NCBI GenBank assembly: GCA_031290005.1
Contig: JAITOJ010000085.1
Span: forward strand, 1-11,161
Source of the DNA: Treponema sp.
GTDB lineage: Bacteria; Spirochaetota; Spirochaetia; Treponematales; Treponemataceae
Direction: 5' to 3'
DNA: 11,161 nucleotides
In this document: in pieces, positions 1 to 7,974 of the stretch
Layout: every line of letters begins with the position of its first letter
Position numbering within the stretch: the stretch's first letter is position 1
Program-made: the position numbers and the translations under genes
The notes under the pieces: generated by a model
The model's input: only the letters and a program-made list of their open reading frames with translations
Database searches by the model: none
What the model was told of the DNA's origin: nothing

Positions 1-45
1 CTTTCCAGTTTTAAGGTGATTTCCGAGGGCGGGTTCAGTACGGCC

Positions 46-969
46 ATGATGGCTGAGGAAAAGAACGTTATCGCCCTGTTTAACGAAATGGGCCATCTGA
101 TGCAGGAAATCTGCAAGGACGTGGGCGCGTTACAGGTCTTTTCCTTCAAGACCGAGGAGGAAAGCCACGCCGAGGCATCGCGGGTGATTGCCAAACTGCG
201 GGACATCCGCACTGACCGGCCCGAGTTTGTCTATTACAGCCAGCGGGCCTACGAGATGCTCTTCCGCCTGGCCTATACCGGGAACCACTCGGACAGCAAG
301 AATTATCTGGTGGTCAAAACCCCGGTGACTGTGCCGGCGCAGAATTATTCGGTGCACAAAATCCCCGACATCGACCACAAAATCGAAAACACCGTCATGT
401 GCGTTATGCTGCGCGGGGCGCTTCTGCCCTCCATGATTTTGTCCAAGGAAATTGAGGAATATTCTTCCCACGGCTATGTGACCCCCTTTGCGCTCTTCAA
501 AATCAAGCGGGACGACACCAAGAGCGAGTCCAACATGGAATACATCCTGGACTTGAACAATTCCTTTTTTGACCTGGCGGACTTGGATGGCAAAGACCTG
601 ATTTTTGCCGACCCCATGAACGCCACCGGCGGCTCCCTGGTGACGGTGATCAAATATCTCCTGGAACAGGGAGTCAGGCCGCTGTCTATTAAGTTTTTTA
701 ACGAGATTGCGGCCCTCAAGGGGGGCTTGAGGATTGTCCGGGCGCTGGAAAACTGCACGGTCTATACCCTGTGGATGGACCCGGTGATGAACTCCAAAGC
801 CTACATCATGCCCGGCCTGGGGGACGCGGGAGACCGGCTGAACGGGGTGGATACAGAGGCTACCCCCCGCAATATTTTGCAGCTTGTGGCTGATTACGGT
901 TCAAATATCGCCAACCTGTACCGGAGCCAGCTCCGGCAAATCGAAAAAATTGTTTTGAGGTCCCGCTGA
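46..969 (+). CDS. upp: Uracil phosphoribosyltransferase-like protein with N-terminal extension
   Basis: Uracil phosphoribosyltransferases make UMP from uracil and PRPP in pyrimidine salvage in the cytoplasm. The C-terminal half carries the family signatures: a PRPP-binding loop DPMNATGGS near residue 189 and the uracil-binding stretch YIMPGLGDAGDR near residue 253, with an LRGALLPS segment before them. The protein is about 307 aa against roughly 210 for ordinary Upp, so about 100 N-terminal residues have no counterpart in the core enzyme. The start is uncertain. I chose ATG 46, followed by a second ATG, with a purine-rich GAGGGCGGG 12 bases upstream. GTG at 16 is an alternative, and the frame is open to the left edge, so the true start could lie outside. 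The stop overlaps the next ATG by one base (TGATG), which implies coupling to the flagellar operon. The family call is confident; the uracil substrate is inferred. Confidence 0.82.
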   Translation: MMAEEKNVIALFNEMGHLMQEICKDVGALQVFSFKTEEESHAEASRVIAKLRDIRTDRPEFVYYSQRAYEMLFRLAYTGNHSDSKNYLVVKTPVTVPAQNYSVHKIPDIDHKIENTVMCVMLRGALLPSMILSKEIEEYSSHGYVTPFALFKIKRDDTKSESNMEYILDLNNSFFDLADLDGKDLIFADPMNATGGSLVTVIKYLLEQGVRPLSIKFFNEIAALKGGLRIVRALENCTVYTLWMDPVMNSKAYIMPGLGDAGDRLNGVDTEATPRNILQLVADYGSNIANLYRSQLRQIEKIVLRSR

Positions 970-1649
970 TGTTTCGACGCTGCCGGATATTCCCCGGTAT
1001 TTGTTCGCTTCTTTTGTGCCTCCTGCCCGGATGTATGACCTCCCTGATTCCCGGTGAAAACGGTAAAATTCTGCAAAATATTGCTTCCGAGTATTACACC
1101 ATTGCCCAGAAACATGCTGAACTCAAGGAATATGACAAGGCAATTGCCAACTATACCCTGGCCGCCCGGAGCGCCGAGTTCAGGAAACCCGCGCGGTACC
1201 AGATTGCCCGGATGTACGCCCTGTCGTCCAAGTGGCCGGAAGCGGAAAAGGCTTTTAAGAATTTACTCCGGGAAGACCCGGACAACACTGATTTGGCATC
1301 TTCCCTGGCGTATGTGACTGCCCAGGGGGGCGGGCTGGACGAAGCGGAGGACTTGTACCGGATTCTGGCGGAAAAGAATCCCCACAATGAACAATTGCTG
1401 GAAAATTATATACGGACGCTGGCCGCAAACAATAAAACCGAAAATGCCGCGTCTCAGACAGAGGTCTTTGCCGGCCAGTTTCCTCAAAGTGCGGTTTTGG
1501 CGGCGCTTCAGGAACTGGTGAAGCCTCCTGAGCCGGAAAAATCAGCGGAGGAAACCGGGGAAGGGGAAGAGAAAACAGGGGGAGAAACGGAAAAAAAGGC
1601 CGAACTACTTGACTTAAATGCAATAAGCGGGGAAAATAAAGCCCAATGA
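969..1649 (+). CDS. TPR-repeat lipoprotein ahead of flbD
   Basis: Predicted periplasm-facing lipoprotein of 226 aa. The N-terminus has basic residues (RR at 3-4), a hydrophobic stretch and a lipobox LPGC with the acylated cysteine at residue 22. Residues about 40-165 form tetratricopeptide-type helical pairs, for example AIANYTLAARSAE, AEKAFKNLLREDPDN and AEDLYRILAEKNPHN, each with the usual alanine, tyrosine and proline spacing. The C-terminal tail (about 185-226) is rich in Glu and Lys and looks disordered. The start shares one base with the upstream stop, and the stop overlaps flbD by four bases (ATGA), so the three genes are probably translationally coupled. The function is unknown. TPR lipoproteins usually act as assembly scaffolds, and the location suggests a link to flagella, but that is inference only. 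Confidence 0.85.
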   Translation: MFRRCRIFPGICSLLLCLLPGCMTSLIPGENGKILQNIASEYYTIAQKHAELKEYDKAIANYTLAARSAEFRKPARYQIARMYALSSKWPEAEKAFKNLLREDPDNTDLASSLAYVTAQGGGLDEAEDLYRILAEKNPHNEQLLENYIRTLAANNKTENAASQTEVFAGQFPQSAVLAALQELVKPPEPEKSAEETGEGEEKTGGETEKKAELLDLNAISGENKAQ

Positions 1650-1843
1650 TTGAAGTAACCCGGCTGGACGGAAAAATATACTGGATAAATCCTCATCAGA
1701 TAGAAAGTATTTCTGCCAATCCGGATGTTACCCTGACCATGCTTTCCGGTAAAGCCGTGGTTATCCGGGAAACACCGGAAGAAATAGTGCAAAGAATAAT
1801 TGACTACCGGAAAAAAATCGGCGGTTTTTCAAATGAAATATAA
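1646..1843 (+). CDS. flbD: FlbD/SwrD family flagellar protein
   Basis: Small 65 aa protein beginning MIEVTRLDG and containing the INPHQIE segment and a C-terminal TPEEIVQRIIDYRK helix, all typical of the FlbD (SwrD) family. In Bacillus subtilis the homologue SwrD raises flagellar motor power and works with the stator; the mechanism is not settled. Its place directly before motA and motB is the conserved arrangement in spirochaetes and Firmicutes and fits a stator-related role. The ATG lies inside the end of the TPR gene (four-base overlap), and motA follows after 15 bases. Confidence 0.93.
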   Translation: MIEVTRLDGKIYWINPHQIESISANPDVTLTMLSGKAVVIRETPEEIVQRIIDYRKKIGGFSNEI

Positions 1844-1858
1844 GGCGGGAGTTGTTAT

Positions 1859-2641
1859 ATGGATATTGCGACCATAATCGGCTTTGTGGGCGGTTCGGCG
1901 GCCCTGGTGATGACCGTACTTACCTCCGGCGGAACCATGGGGGGCATCTTTGACGTGCCGTCCCTTATTTTCGTTATCGGCGGTTCTTTCATGGCCCTGA
2001 TGATTGCCTGCCCGCTTAAACAAATTTTGTCATTGTTCGGGATTCTTTCCCGGTCGTTCAAGGTCTATAATTTTGATGAAAAAACAATTATTCAGAATCT
2101 GGTTGCCCTGTCGGAAAAGGCCCGGCGGGAAGGCATCCTGTCCCTTGAAGAAGGACTTGAGGAATTACACGATGATTTTATGAAAAACGGTATACGCATG
2201 GTGGTGGACGGCGTGGACGCCTCGCTGATTCGCGTCATCATGGAGAACGAAATGAGCCAGGCGGAAGGCCGGCACTTTGGCTGGATCAGCGTGTTGAACC
2301 AGTGGGCCGGTCTCGCGCCGGGGTACGGCATGATGGGTACGGTTATCGGACTTATCGGTATGTTAAATAACCTGGAAGACAAGTCCTCTCTGGGGCCGAA
2401 CATGGCGGTGGCGCTTATTACGACCCTGTATGGCTCCATGGTTGCCAACTGGATTATGACCCCCATAAGCGCAAAGCTGGCAAAGCAGAATGCGGCGGAA
2501 ATGCTTACCAAGGAAATGGTTGTGGAAGGGGTTTTGTCTATTCAGGCGGGAGATAACCCTCGAATTTTGGGGCAGAAACTGCTTACCTATGTGAACCCGA
2601 CCAACAGGAAAATTGTTGAGACGGAACTGGGTATCGATTAA
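1859..2641 (+). CDS. motA: Flagellar motor stator protein MotA
   Basis: Inner-membrane ion-channel subunit of the flagellar stator, which forms a complex with MotB and drives the rotor. Length 260 aa, the usual size. Four hydrophobic segments lie near residues 4-22, 34-52, 150-172 and 183-203. The cytoplasmic loop has the rotor-facing charged motif EKARREGILSLEEGL (arginines 89-90, glutamates 97-98). The conserved prolines are Pro154 (LAPGYGMMGTVIGL) and Pro202 (IMTPISAKL). A GGCGGGAG purine tract precedes the ATG. motB follows after 11 bases. I see nothing missing. Confidence 0.97.
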   Translation: MDIATIIGFVGGSAALVMTVLTSGGTMGGIFDVPSLIFVIGGSFMALMIACPLKQILSLFGILSRSFKVYNFDEKTIIQNLVALSEKARREGILSLEEGLEELHDDFMKNGIRMVVDGVDASLIRVIMENEMSQAEGRHFGWISVLNQWAGLAPGYGMMGTVIGLIGMLNNLEDKSSLGPNMAVALITTLYGSMVANWIMTPISAKLAKQNAAEMLTKEMVVEGVLSIQAGDNPRILGQKLLTYVNPTNRKIVETELGID

Positions 2642-2652
2642 ACGGATATTTT

Positions 2653-3372
2653 ATGGCAAAGAAAGAAAAGAAAGAGCCGGAAAAACCATCTCAGGAGTGG
2701 CTGGCAACTTATGGGGACATGATTACCCTGATGCTCTGCTTTTTCGTCATGTTGTACAATCCATCGGATTCCGACCCTGTACAGATGGCCACCCTGATTG
2801 CCTCAATCCAGGGAAATGCCAGCGGCGGGGGTGTTTCCCTTTCCATGGGCAGTTTCGCTGACATGGGAAATAATGTTAATGTTCTGCCCTCCATGGAACG
2901 GGGGCGCGCTCTGGGGCAGGTGTACCGCAAGGCAGTCAGCCTGTTTGTGCCGGATGTCCGCTCCAACCGGATATCTGTTACCAGCGACGAACGGGCGGTG
3001 GTTATATCCCTGGTGGGAGATAATTTTTTTGCTTCAGGAAGCGCGGAACTCAATATTGACACCACCCGGGAAACGCTGCTCCGGCTTGCCCAATTTCTGT
3101 CTTCGCCGGATGCGGCAAAACGGCGGTTCCGCGTTGAGGGACATACCGATAATACCCCGGCGGAAGTCGCACGATGGCCGAATAATTGGGAGCTTTCTGC
3201 CGCCCGGGCTATAAACGTTTTGCGCTATTTATCCGATTATGGAGTAGACGAAAAGCAATTTTCTGTCGCGGGCTATGCCGACACTCGTCCGAAATTTTCA
3301 AACGAAACAGCGGAGGGCAGGGCATATAACAGGCGGGTTGACATCGTTATTTTGGACGAAGGTCATTTTTAG
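2653..3372 (+). CDS. motB: Flagellar motor stator protein MotB (OmpA-like domain)
   Basis: Partner of MotA that anchors the stator to peptidoglycan. Length 239 aa. After a lysine-rich cytoplasmic tail comes one membrane helix (about 18-37, YGDMITLMLCFFVMLY) containing Asp22, the expected ion-carrying residue. Residues about 38-105 are the plug and linker. The C-terminal OmpA-like peptidoglycan-binding domain is clear from VEGHTDNTPA, NWELSAARA and GRAYNRRVDIVI. No strong ribosome binding site precedes the ATG; CGGATATTTT is all that is visible, so coupling to motA translation is plausible. Confidence 0.97.
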   Translation: MAKKEKKEPEKPSQEWLATYGDMITLMLCFFVMLYNPSDSDPVQMATLIASIQGNASGGGVSLSMGSFADMGNNVNVLPSMERGRALGQVYRKAVSLFVPDVRSNRISVTSDERAVVISLVGDNFFASGSAELNIDTTRETLLRLAQFLSSPDAAKRRFRVEGHTDNTPAEVARWPNNWELSAARAINVLRYLSDYGVDEKQFSVAGYADTRPKFSNETAEGRAYNRRVDIVILDEGHF

Positions 3373-3403
3373 TATTATTATACAGAGAATTTGGTAGGGA
3401 ACT

Positions 3404-3955
3404 ATGGCTGATGCGGAAGAAAAAGAAGTAAAAACAGATGAACCGGAAGAAGGGGCGCAGCAGGAACAAAAAAAAGTGCCTCCCGGTTTGGTACTGGGTA
3501 TATTAAAATGGGTCGCCTTGGTTGTCGGCGCAATCATTCTGATTGTGACGGTAGTTATTATCACCATGAAAATCATGGGGGGAAACAACGCGGGCCAGTC
3601 GTCAATCCCGGTGTCTGAGGTCTACAAGGGCAAGCAGGAAGTGCTGTCCTGGTATACCTCCATGGGGACTATTCGTACCCGTACCAGCGATGCTATACCC
3701 GCTTCGGTGGTGGTGGAAGCGGTGCTGGGGTATAGAACCGAGGATAATGCCGCTTCAAGCGAAATTACCGCCCGGCAGGTGGAAATCAAGGATTTCCTGC
3801 GCCGATATTTTACCGAGAAAACCCGGGATGAATTGGGGCCCAAAAATGAGGAAAAACTTCGTATCGAAATTCGTAATGCCATTAATGATGATATATTGTC
3901 CAATTCAAAAATCCGGGATGTAAAGTTTTTGCAGCTCGATTTTTTTGACCAATGA
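3404..3955 (+). CDS. fliL: Flagellar basal-body protein FliL
   Basis: Single-pass membrane protein that surrounds or supports the stator and helps set motor torque. Length 183 aa. It has an acidic, Glu- and Lys-rich cytoplasmic N-terminus (1-25), a transmembrane helix at about 28-57 and a periplasmic FliL domain after it. The RRYFTEKTRDEL and LRIEIRNAINDDIL segments match the family's C-terminal helices, and the end KFLQLDFFDQ resembles the usual final strand. It sits between motB and fliM, as in other spirochaetes. A weak GGTAGGGAA precedes the ATG. Confidence 0.92.
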   Translation: MADAEEKEVKTDEPEEGAQQEQKKVPPGLVLGILKWVALVVGAIILIVTVVIITMKIMGGNNAGQSSIPVSEVYKGKQEVLSWYTSMGTIRTRTSDAIPASVVVEAVLGYRTEDNAASSEITARQVEIKDFLRRYFTEKTRDELGPKNEEKLRIEIRNAINDDILSNSKIRDVKFLQLDFFDQ

Positions 3956-3970
3956 CCAATAAAGGAAAGA

Positions 3971-5005
3971 ATGAACGAAGTTCTGTCGCAAGAAGAAATA
4001 GACCAGCTCCTCCAGGCAATCAGTTCTGTTGATACTGTTGCCGGCAGTGTTAAAGCGGTAAATGATACCCGCAAGATAAAGGTTTATGATTTCAGGCGGC
4101 CGGACAAATTTTCCAAGGAACAAATCAGGACAGTGGCGAATATGCACGAAACTTTTGCCCGGCTTACCACTACCAGCCTTTCGGCTCAGCTCAGAAGTAT
4201 CGTCCATGTGCATGTTTCTTCAGTTGACCAGCTTACGTACGAAGAATTTATCCGTTCTATTCCCACGCCCACCACCTTGACTATTATCGACATGGATCCG
4301 CTCAAAGGAAACGCGATATTGGAAATTGACCCTACGATTACGTTCTCCATGATTGACCGACTCTTTGGCGGAACAGGCCAGGGCGCAAAGGTGCAACGGG
4401 ATTTGACTGATATTGAGCAGTCGGTTATGGAAGGAATCATCGTCCGCATTCTGGCGAATATGCGGGAAGCCTGGACTCAGGTTATCGACCTGCGGCCCCG
4501 GTTCGCCACGATTGAGACCAATCCGCAGTTTGCCCAAATCGTGGCGCCCAACGAAATGGTGGTGCTGGTTACTCTGGACACCAAGGTGGGGGATGAAGAA
4601 GGGATGATGAACCTGTGTATCCCCTACATTACCATTGAACCGATTATTTCCAAACTTTCTTCCCAGTTTTGGTTTTCATCGGTGCGGCGGAACGCGTCTT
4701 CCCAGTATCTGGGAGTTATCAAACAGAAACTTGCCGATGTGGATATGGATGTGGTGGCGGAAATCGGTTCCATTAATTTACCTATCCGGGATGTGCTTGC
4801 CTTGCGGGTCGGGGATGTGGTCCGCCTGTCGAATGTGCGCGTCACCGACCCGATTGTATTGACTGTGGGCAGCAAAAAAAAGTTTTTCTGCCAACCGGGT
4901 ATTGTAGGCAGAAAGATGGCTGTCCAGATTACCAGCAAAATTGACCAGGATGATGTCGAAGATTTTGAAGAACTTAACGTTGAAGGAGACGAATTATATG
5001 AGTGA
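3971..5005 (+). CDS. fliM: Flagellar motor switch protein FliM
   Basis: Rotor C-ring protein that binds phosphorylated CheY and reverses the motor. Length 344 aa. The N-terminal LSQEEIDQLL (residues 5-14) is the CheY-P-binding peptide. The middle domain has the conserved LFGGTGQGAK near residue 130, and the C-terminal SpoA domain follows at about 255-325 (INLPIRDVLALRVGDVVRL). A good AAAGGA ribosome binding site lies just before the ATG. The end overlaps fliY by eight bases. Confidence 0.97.
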   Translation: MNEVLSQEEIDQLLQAISSVDTVAGSVKAVNDTRKIKVYDFRRPDKFSKEQIRTVANMHETFARLTTTSLSAQLRSIVHVHVSSVDQLTYEEFIRSIPTPTTLTIIDMDPLKGNAILEIDPTITFSMIDRLFGGTGQGAKVQRDLTDIEQSVMEGIIVRILANMREAWTQVIDLRPRFATIETNPQFAQIVAPNEMVVLVTLDTKVGDEEGMMNLCIPYITIEPIISKLSSQFWFSSVRRNASSQYLGVIKQKLADVDMDVVAEIGSINLPIRDVLALRVGDVVRLSNVRVTDPIVLTVGSKKKFFCQPGIVGRKMAVQITSKIDQDDVEDFEELNVEGDELYE

Positions 5006-6038
5006 CAATCCCATTTCTCAAAGTGAAATTGATGCATTGCTTTCTGGCGGCAACGGGGCCGGGAATGCCCCGGATATGGCTGCCCTGCAAGGTTTTGCGG
5101 GAAAAATGGTAGGCCAGTTTGCGTCCGGTTTGGAGGGGCAGGCGGGCGTTCATTTTGAAGCGGGGACTGTCACGGCAGAAAGCCTTACCAAAGACCAGGT
5201 TCTTGCCCGGCTTCCTGATTCTCTTATAGCGGTCTCCGCTGATTTTTCCCAGGGGATTACCGGGAGCCGTCAATTCTTTCTGGCGCCGGAATTTGCCCAA
5301 AAACTGACTGACCTTATCAATAAAGAGGAAAACGCCGAACTGGATGACATGGCGCTGACCATTGTCTCTGATGCAATTTCAAAGTATACCGCCAGTGAAA
5401 TTGAGGAGCTGAACAAGCTCAACAAGGTTCCCGGTCTTTCCTGTAAGCCTCCTGAAGCCCGGCAGACCGAAAAAACCGGAGACGGGCTGCCCCAGGACGT
5501 GGTGCTTTTCTCGTATCAGGTGAGCGCTGAAGGAGCGCAGTATACGGTGTGGGAGGCAGTGTCCAAAGAGGCAGCCGCGGCCATGTCCGAGGCGCTTGTT
5601 TCCGCCAATCCTTCATCCTCCAGGGGGGTGCTCTCGGAAGATGAAATCCGGCAGATGACCGGCGGCGCGCCCGCTTCTTCCGCGTTTGGCAGCGGCTTTG
5701 GCGGTTCCGGCTTAAATATTCCCAATGTAAAAGGCCTGAGCTTTCCTTCATTAAATGGAATCACCAGTTCGGGAGAACAGGGCAACATCGGTCTCATCAT
5801 GGATGTTTTCATGGAGATGACCGTAGAGCTTGGCCGCACCAGAAAGCAGATTAAAGAAATTCTAGCCATGGGGGAGGGGACTATTATTGAGCTTGAAAAG
5901 CTGGCGGGAGAACCGGTTGATATTCTGGTGAACCATAAACCGATTGCCAAAGGCGAAGTGGTGGTCATCGATGAAAACTTCGGCGTCCGGGTGACTGAAA
6001 TCCTTTCTCCCATGGACAGGGTGAACGATTTGCAATAG
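4998..6038 (+). CDS. fliY: Flagellar motor switch protein FliY (FliN-type)
   Basis: C-ring protein that replaces FliN in spirochaetes and Bacillus. Length 346 aa with start ATG 4998, chosen because AAGGAGA lies 8 bases upstream and the protein then begins MSDNPISQSEIDALLSGG, resembling the FliM CheY-binding peptide. An in-frame ATG at 4941 would add 19 residues inside fliM and is unlikely. A CheC-like middle domain spans about 30-190, a Ser/Gly-rich linker about 215-262, and a FliN SpoA domain about 264-340 (MDVFMEMTVELGRTRK, GEPVDILVNHKPIAKGEVVV). The expected CheC phosphatase residues are not obvious in the middle domain. Confidence 0.96.
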   Translation: MSDNPISQSEIDALLSGGNGAGNAPDMAALQGFAGKMVGQFASGLEGQAGVHFEAGTVTAESLTKDQVLARLPDSLIAVSADFSQGITGSRQFFLAPEFAQKLTDLINKEENAELDDMALTIVSDAISKYTASEIEELNKLNKVPGLSCKPPEARQTEKTGDGLPQDVVLFSYQVSAEGAQYTVWEAVSKEAAAAMSEALVSANPSSSRGVLSEDEIRQMTGGAPASSAFGSGFGGSGLNIPNVKGLSFPSLNGITSSGEQGNIGLIMDVFMEMTVELGRTRKQIKEILAMGEGTIIELEKLAGEPVDILVNHKPIAKGEVVVIDENFGVRVTEILSPMDRVNDLQ

Positions 6039-6060
6039 TTGAATTTTTGGGGTGGGGGTT

Positions 6061-6723
6061 ATGACGAAAAAATCACGGTCTCTTTTTTGCGCTTTGTTTT
6101 TTATTATTCTGTTTTCTTTGACTGCCCAGCAGGGGGGGCCGGGACAAAGCGAACCGCCAGGTGCGCAGCCTGTTAATCCGCGTTTTGAAAACGAACAATC
6201 CATTATTCTGAATACCGGGTCGCCATCTGGTGAAACGGAAAGCAGCCAGATTTCAACGGCATGGCTGTTTATCCGTATGATTCTGGTTCTTGTCTTGGTA
6301 ATCGCCTGTATTTACGGAGTGGTGTTTTTTTTGAAGCGCGGGCAGCGGCGGCAGATGACAGACGACGACCCCTTTTTGCGCCGCGCCGCGTCCCTGGTAT
6401 TGGCTCCCGGTAAATCCATACAGGTGATTACCCTGGGGGAAGAAGCCTATCTTATCGGCGTGAGCGATGACGCTGTGTCCCTTATCAGCAAAATCAACGA
6501 CAAAAACCTGATTGACGCAATGAATCTGGGCGCGGCGGAAAATCGCGCTGCCAGAACGCCCCGGGATTTTTCATCCCTGCTTGCGCTTCTTACGGGGCAG
6601 AAACAACAAACACCCCGGGCGTCTTTTTCGGATTCCATCCAGCAAACCGCGAACTTTCTCCGTACCCAGCGGGGGCGGCTCAGGCGGGTGGAAACCCCGG
6701 AAGAAACGGAGCGGGGCAAATGA
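6061..6723 (+). CDS. fliO: Flagellar biosynthesis protein FliO/FliZ
   Basis: Membrane protein thought to aid assembly of the FliP core of the flagellar export gate; called FliZ in some Treponema annotations. Length 220 aa from ATG 6061, preceded by a GGGGTGGGGG tract that can act as ribosome binding site; a GTG at 6052 in frame is less likely. It has a signal-like hydrophobic N-terminus (about 7-22), a Pro- and Gln-rich extracytoplasmic stretch and a transmembrane helix at 67-91 followed by KRGQRR. A globular FliO domain comes next (SIQVITLGEEAYLIGVSD), then a basic tail. It overlaps fliP by four bases (ATGA). The position before fliP supports the assignment of a poorly conserved family. Confidence 0.88.
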   Translation: MTKKSRSLFCALFFIILFSLTAQQGGPGQSEPPGAQPVNPRFENEQSIILNTGSPSGETESSQISTAWLFIRMILVLVLVIACIYGVVFFLKRGQRRQMTDDDPFLRRAASLVLAPGKSIQVITLGEEAYLIGVSDDAVSLISKINDKNLIDAMNLGAAENRAARTPRDFSSLLALLTGQKQQTPRASFSDSIQQTANFLRTQRGRLRRVETPEETERGK

Positions 6724-7532
6724 AGCGCGCCATTTCCCTGGCAGTTTGCCTGCTATTGCTGGCCGGGGTGTTCCCGGTTTTTTCCCAGACCAATGAATTT
6801 CCCCAGGGGACAGCTCCGATGCGCACTGATATACCGGGGCCGGCAATCGCTATTCCCAACATAGACCTGCAAATCCGGCAGCCCCAAACCAATCAGGAAG
6901 TCGCTTTTTCCATTCAGCTTTTGCTGCTCCTTACTATTCTGGCACTGGCGCCGAGCCTGTTAATCCTGGTCACCTGTTTTTTGCGTTTCTCCATTGTGCT
7001 GGATTTTATCAAGCGGGCGCTATCCCTCCAGCAGGTGCCGCCAACTATGGTGCTGAACGGCATCGCTTTTTTTATGACCCTGTTTATTATGTGGCCGGTG
7101 TTTAACGACGTATATACCAACTCTTTCCGCCCCATGGCGGATGGCGAAATCGGCCTGGAACAGGCCTATACCCGGGCCGAGGCCCCTTTGCGGATGTTCA
7201 TGTTTCGCCAGATGGAAACTAATACCAGCTATATCGGCCTGTTCATGTCCATGGGCGGCCTTGACCAGCCGGCCACCCTGGCGGATGTCCCCACCTACGC
7301 CCTGGTGCCGGCTTACATTCTTCATGAACTTACCGTGGCGTTCCAAATCGGGGTGCTGCTTTATATTCCTTTCATCGTAATCGACATGGTGGTGGCCAGC
7401 GTGCTTATGTCAATGGGTATGATAATGCTGCCGCCGGTGCAGATTTCCATGCCCTTTAAACTGATGCTGTTCGTGTTAATCGACGGCTGGGGCCTCCTGA
7501 CCCAGCAGTTGTTTAATTCTATCGTGAGGTAA
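6720..7532 (+). CDS. fliP: Flagellar type III export gate protein FliP
   Basis: Core subunit of the flagellar protein export pore in the inner membrane. Length 270 aa. It has a cleavable-looking signal peptide (about 1-22, ending PVFSQ), a short periplasmic segment, then the FliP core. Hydrophobic helices lie at about 60-87, 107-125, 192-215 and 222-250. Signature segments are LAPSLLILVTCFLRFSIVL, LSLQQVPPTMVLNG and MSMGMIMLPPVQISMPFKL. The ATG overlaps the end of fliO, and fliQ begins three bases after the stop. Confidence 0.97.
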   Translation: MKRAISLAVCLLLLAGVFPVFSQTNEFPQGTAPMRTDIPGPAIAIPNIDLQIRQPQTNQEVAFSIQLLLLLTILALAPSLLILVTCFLRFSIVLDFIKRALSLQQVPPTMVLNGIAFFMTLFIMWPVFNDVYTNSFRPMADGEIGLEQAYTRAEAPLRMFMFRQMETNTSYIGLFMSMGGLDQPATLADVPTYALVPAYILHELTVAFQIGVLLYIPFIVIDMVVASVLMSMGMIMLPPVQISMPFKLMLFVLIDGWGLLTQQLFNSIVR

Positions 7533-7535
7533 CCC

Positions 7536-7805
7536 ATGTCTCTGACCCTGTTGATTGAACTGATGCAGCGAGGGATATTCCAGATTGTGATTATGGTGGC
7601 GCCTGTCATTGTTTCCGCTCTTGCCATCGGACTGGTGATTGCCATTTTACAGGCTGCATCGTCCATTCAGGAGCAGACGTTGACCTTCGCGCCAAAATTC
7701 TTTGTCATTCTGGGGGTATTGGCACTTTTAGGAGGCTGGATGTTCACTTCCCTCCGGGACTACGCTATTGACCTGTTCGGGATGATTCCCACGGTGGGAA
7801 AATAA
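7536..7805 (+). CDS. fliQ: Flagellar export gate protein FliQ
   Basis: Small export-gate subunit of 89 aa with two hydrophobic helices (about 15-38 and 52-72) and the family segment AILQAASSIQEQTLTFAPKF. A GAGGTAA ribosome binding site overlaps the end of fliP. It is the last flagellar gene here; fliR, which normally follows in spirochaetes, is absent. I see no convincing + strand terminator directly after the stop, so the operon transcript may extend into the convergent small RNA region. Confidence 0.96.
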   Translation: MSLTLLIELMQRGIFQIVIMVAPVIVSALAIGLVIAILQAASSIQEQTLTFAPKFFVILGVLALLGGWMFTSLRDYAIDLFGMIPTVGK

Positions 7806-7833
7806 TGATTTGAATGGCATCGTTCCTCTGGTG

Positions 7834-7864
7834 AAAAAAAGAGCAACCGGTGATAACCGGTTGC
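7834..7864 (-). terminator. Rho-independent terminator of small RNA A
   Basis: On the - strand, GCAACCGG pairs with CCGGTTGC (8 bp, six-base loop TTATCA), followed by TC and seven T. The matching + strand side has no T-run after the stem, so the orientation is clear. It could also end read-through from the endoQ-HAD operon. Confidence 0.8.
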
Positions 7865-7962
7865 CCAAAAAGGAGAGGAGGTGCAGAAAACAGAAAAGGG
7901 GTTTTGCCATATTCTGGCCCTGCGTTGATTGTTGTTACAATCAAAAAAGAAACCAACAGACA
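7834..7962 (-). ncRNA. Candidate small RNA copy A, paralogue of the RNA at 10237-10375
   Basis: Read on the - strand, this stretch matches the element at 10237-10375 over its length. It starts near TGTTGGTTT (7958-7950). A hairpin TTGATTGT/ACAATCAA (7944-7925) follows, then CGCAG, a central part with GCCA/TGGC, and CTGC (7886-7883) able to pair with GCAG (7923-7920). Next is the C/U tract CCTCCTCTCCTTTTT (7881-7867), and last a terminator hairpin with a U-run. A -10-like TAACTA lies at 7974-7969, exactly 10 bases before TGTTGG, the same spacing as in the other copy. No good -35 is visible. The C/U tract is complementary to Shine-Dalgarno sequences, so a trans-acting translational regulator is the best guess. 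It could instead be processed from the 3' end of the HAD-gene transcript. Ends are approximate. Confidence 0.62.
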
Positions 7963-7968
7963 GGAAAA

Positions 7969-7974
7969 TAGTTA
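7969..7974 (-). promoter_or_regulatory. -10-like hexamer of small RNA A
   Basis: TAACTA on the - strand. It stands 10 bases before the conserved TGTTGG block, as TAACAT does in copy B. The hexamer 17 bases further upstream is a poor -35. The support is the conserved spacing, not consensus strength. Confidence 0.4.

Noticed and set aside
3352..3381. Possible internal promoter before fliL: TTGGAC, 18 bases, TATTAT.
   Set aside because: Both hexamers are imperfect, the -35 lies inside motB, and AT-rich matches like this are expected by chance; not enough to list.
7867..7881. GGA-rich AAAAAGGAGAGGAGG on the + strand as a ribosome binding site or CsrA site in a flagellar 3' UTR.
   Set aside because: No + strand start codon with a sensible frame follows, and the GGA triplets are not in hairpin loops. 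The complement is the conserved tract of an RNA with its own terminator.
7925..7944. Hairpin TTGATTGT/ACAATCAA as a + strand terminator of the flagellar operon.
   Set aside because: On the + strand it is followed by an A-run, not a T-run, and it is AT-rich and weak. It is better explained as the 5' hairpin of small RNA A.
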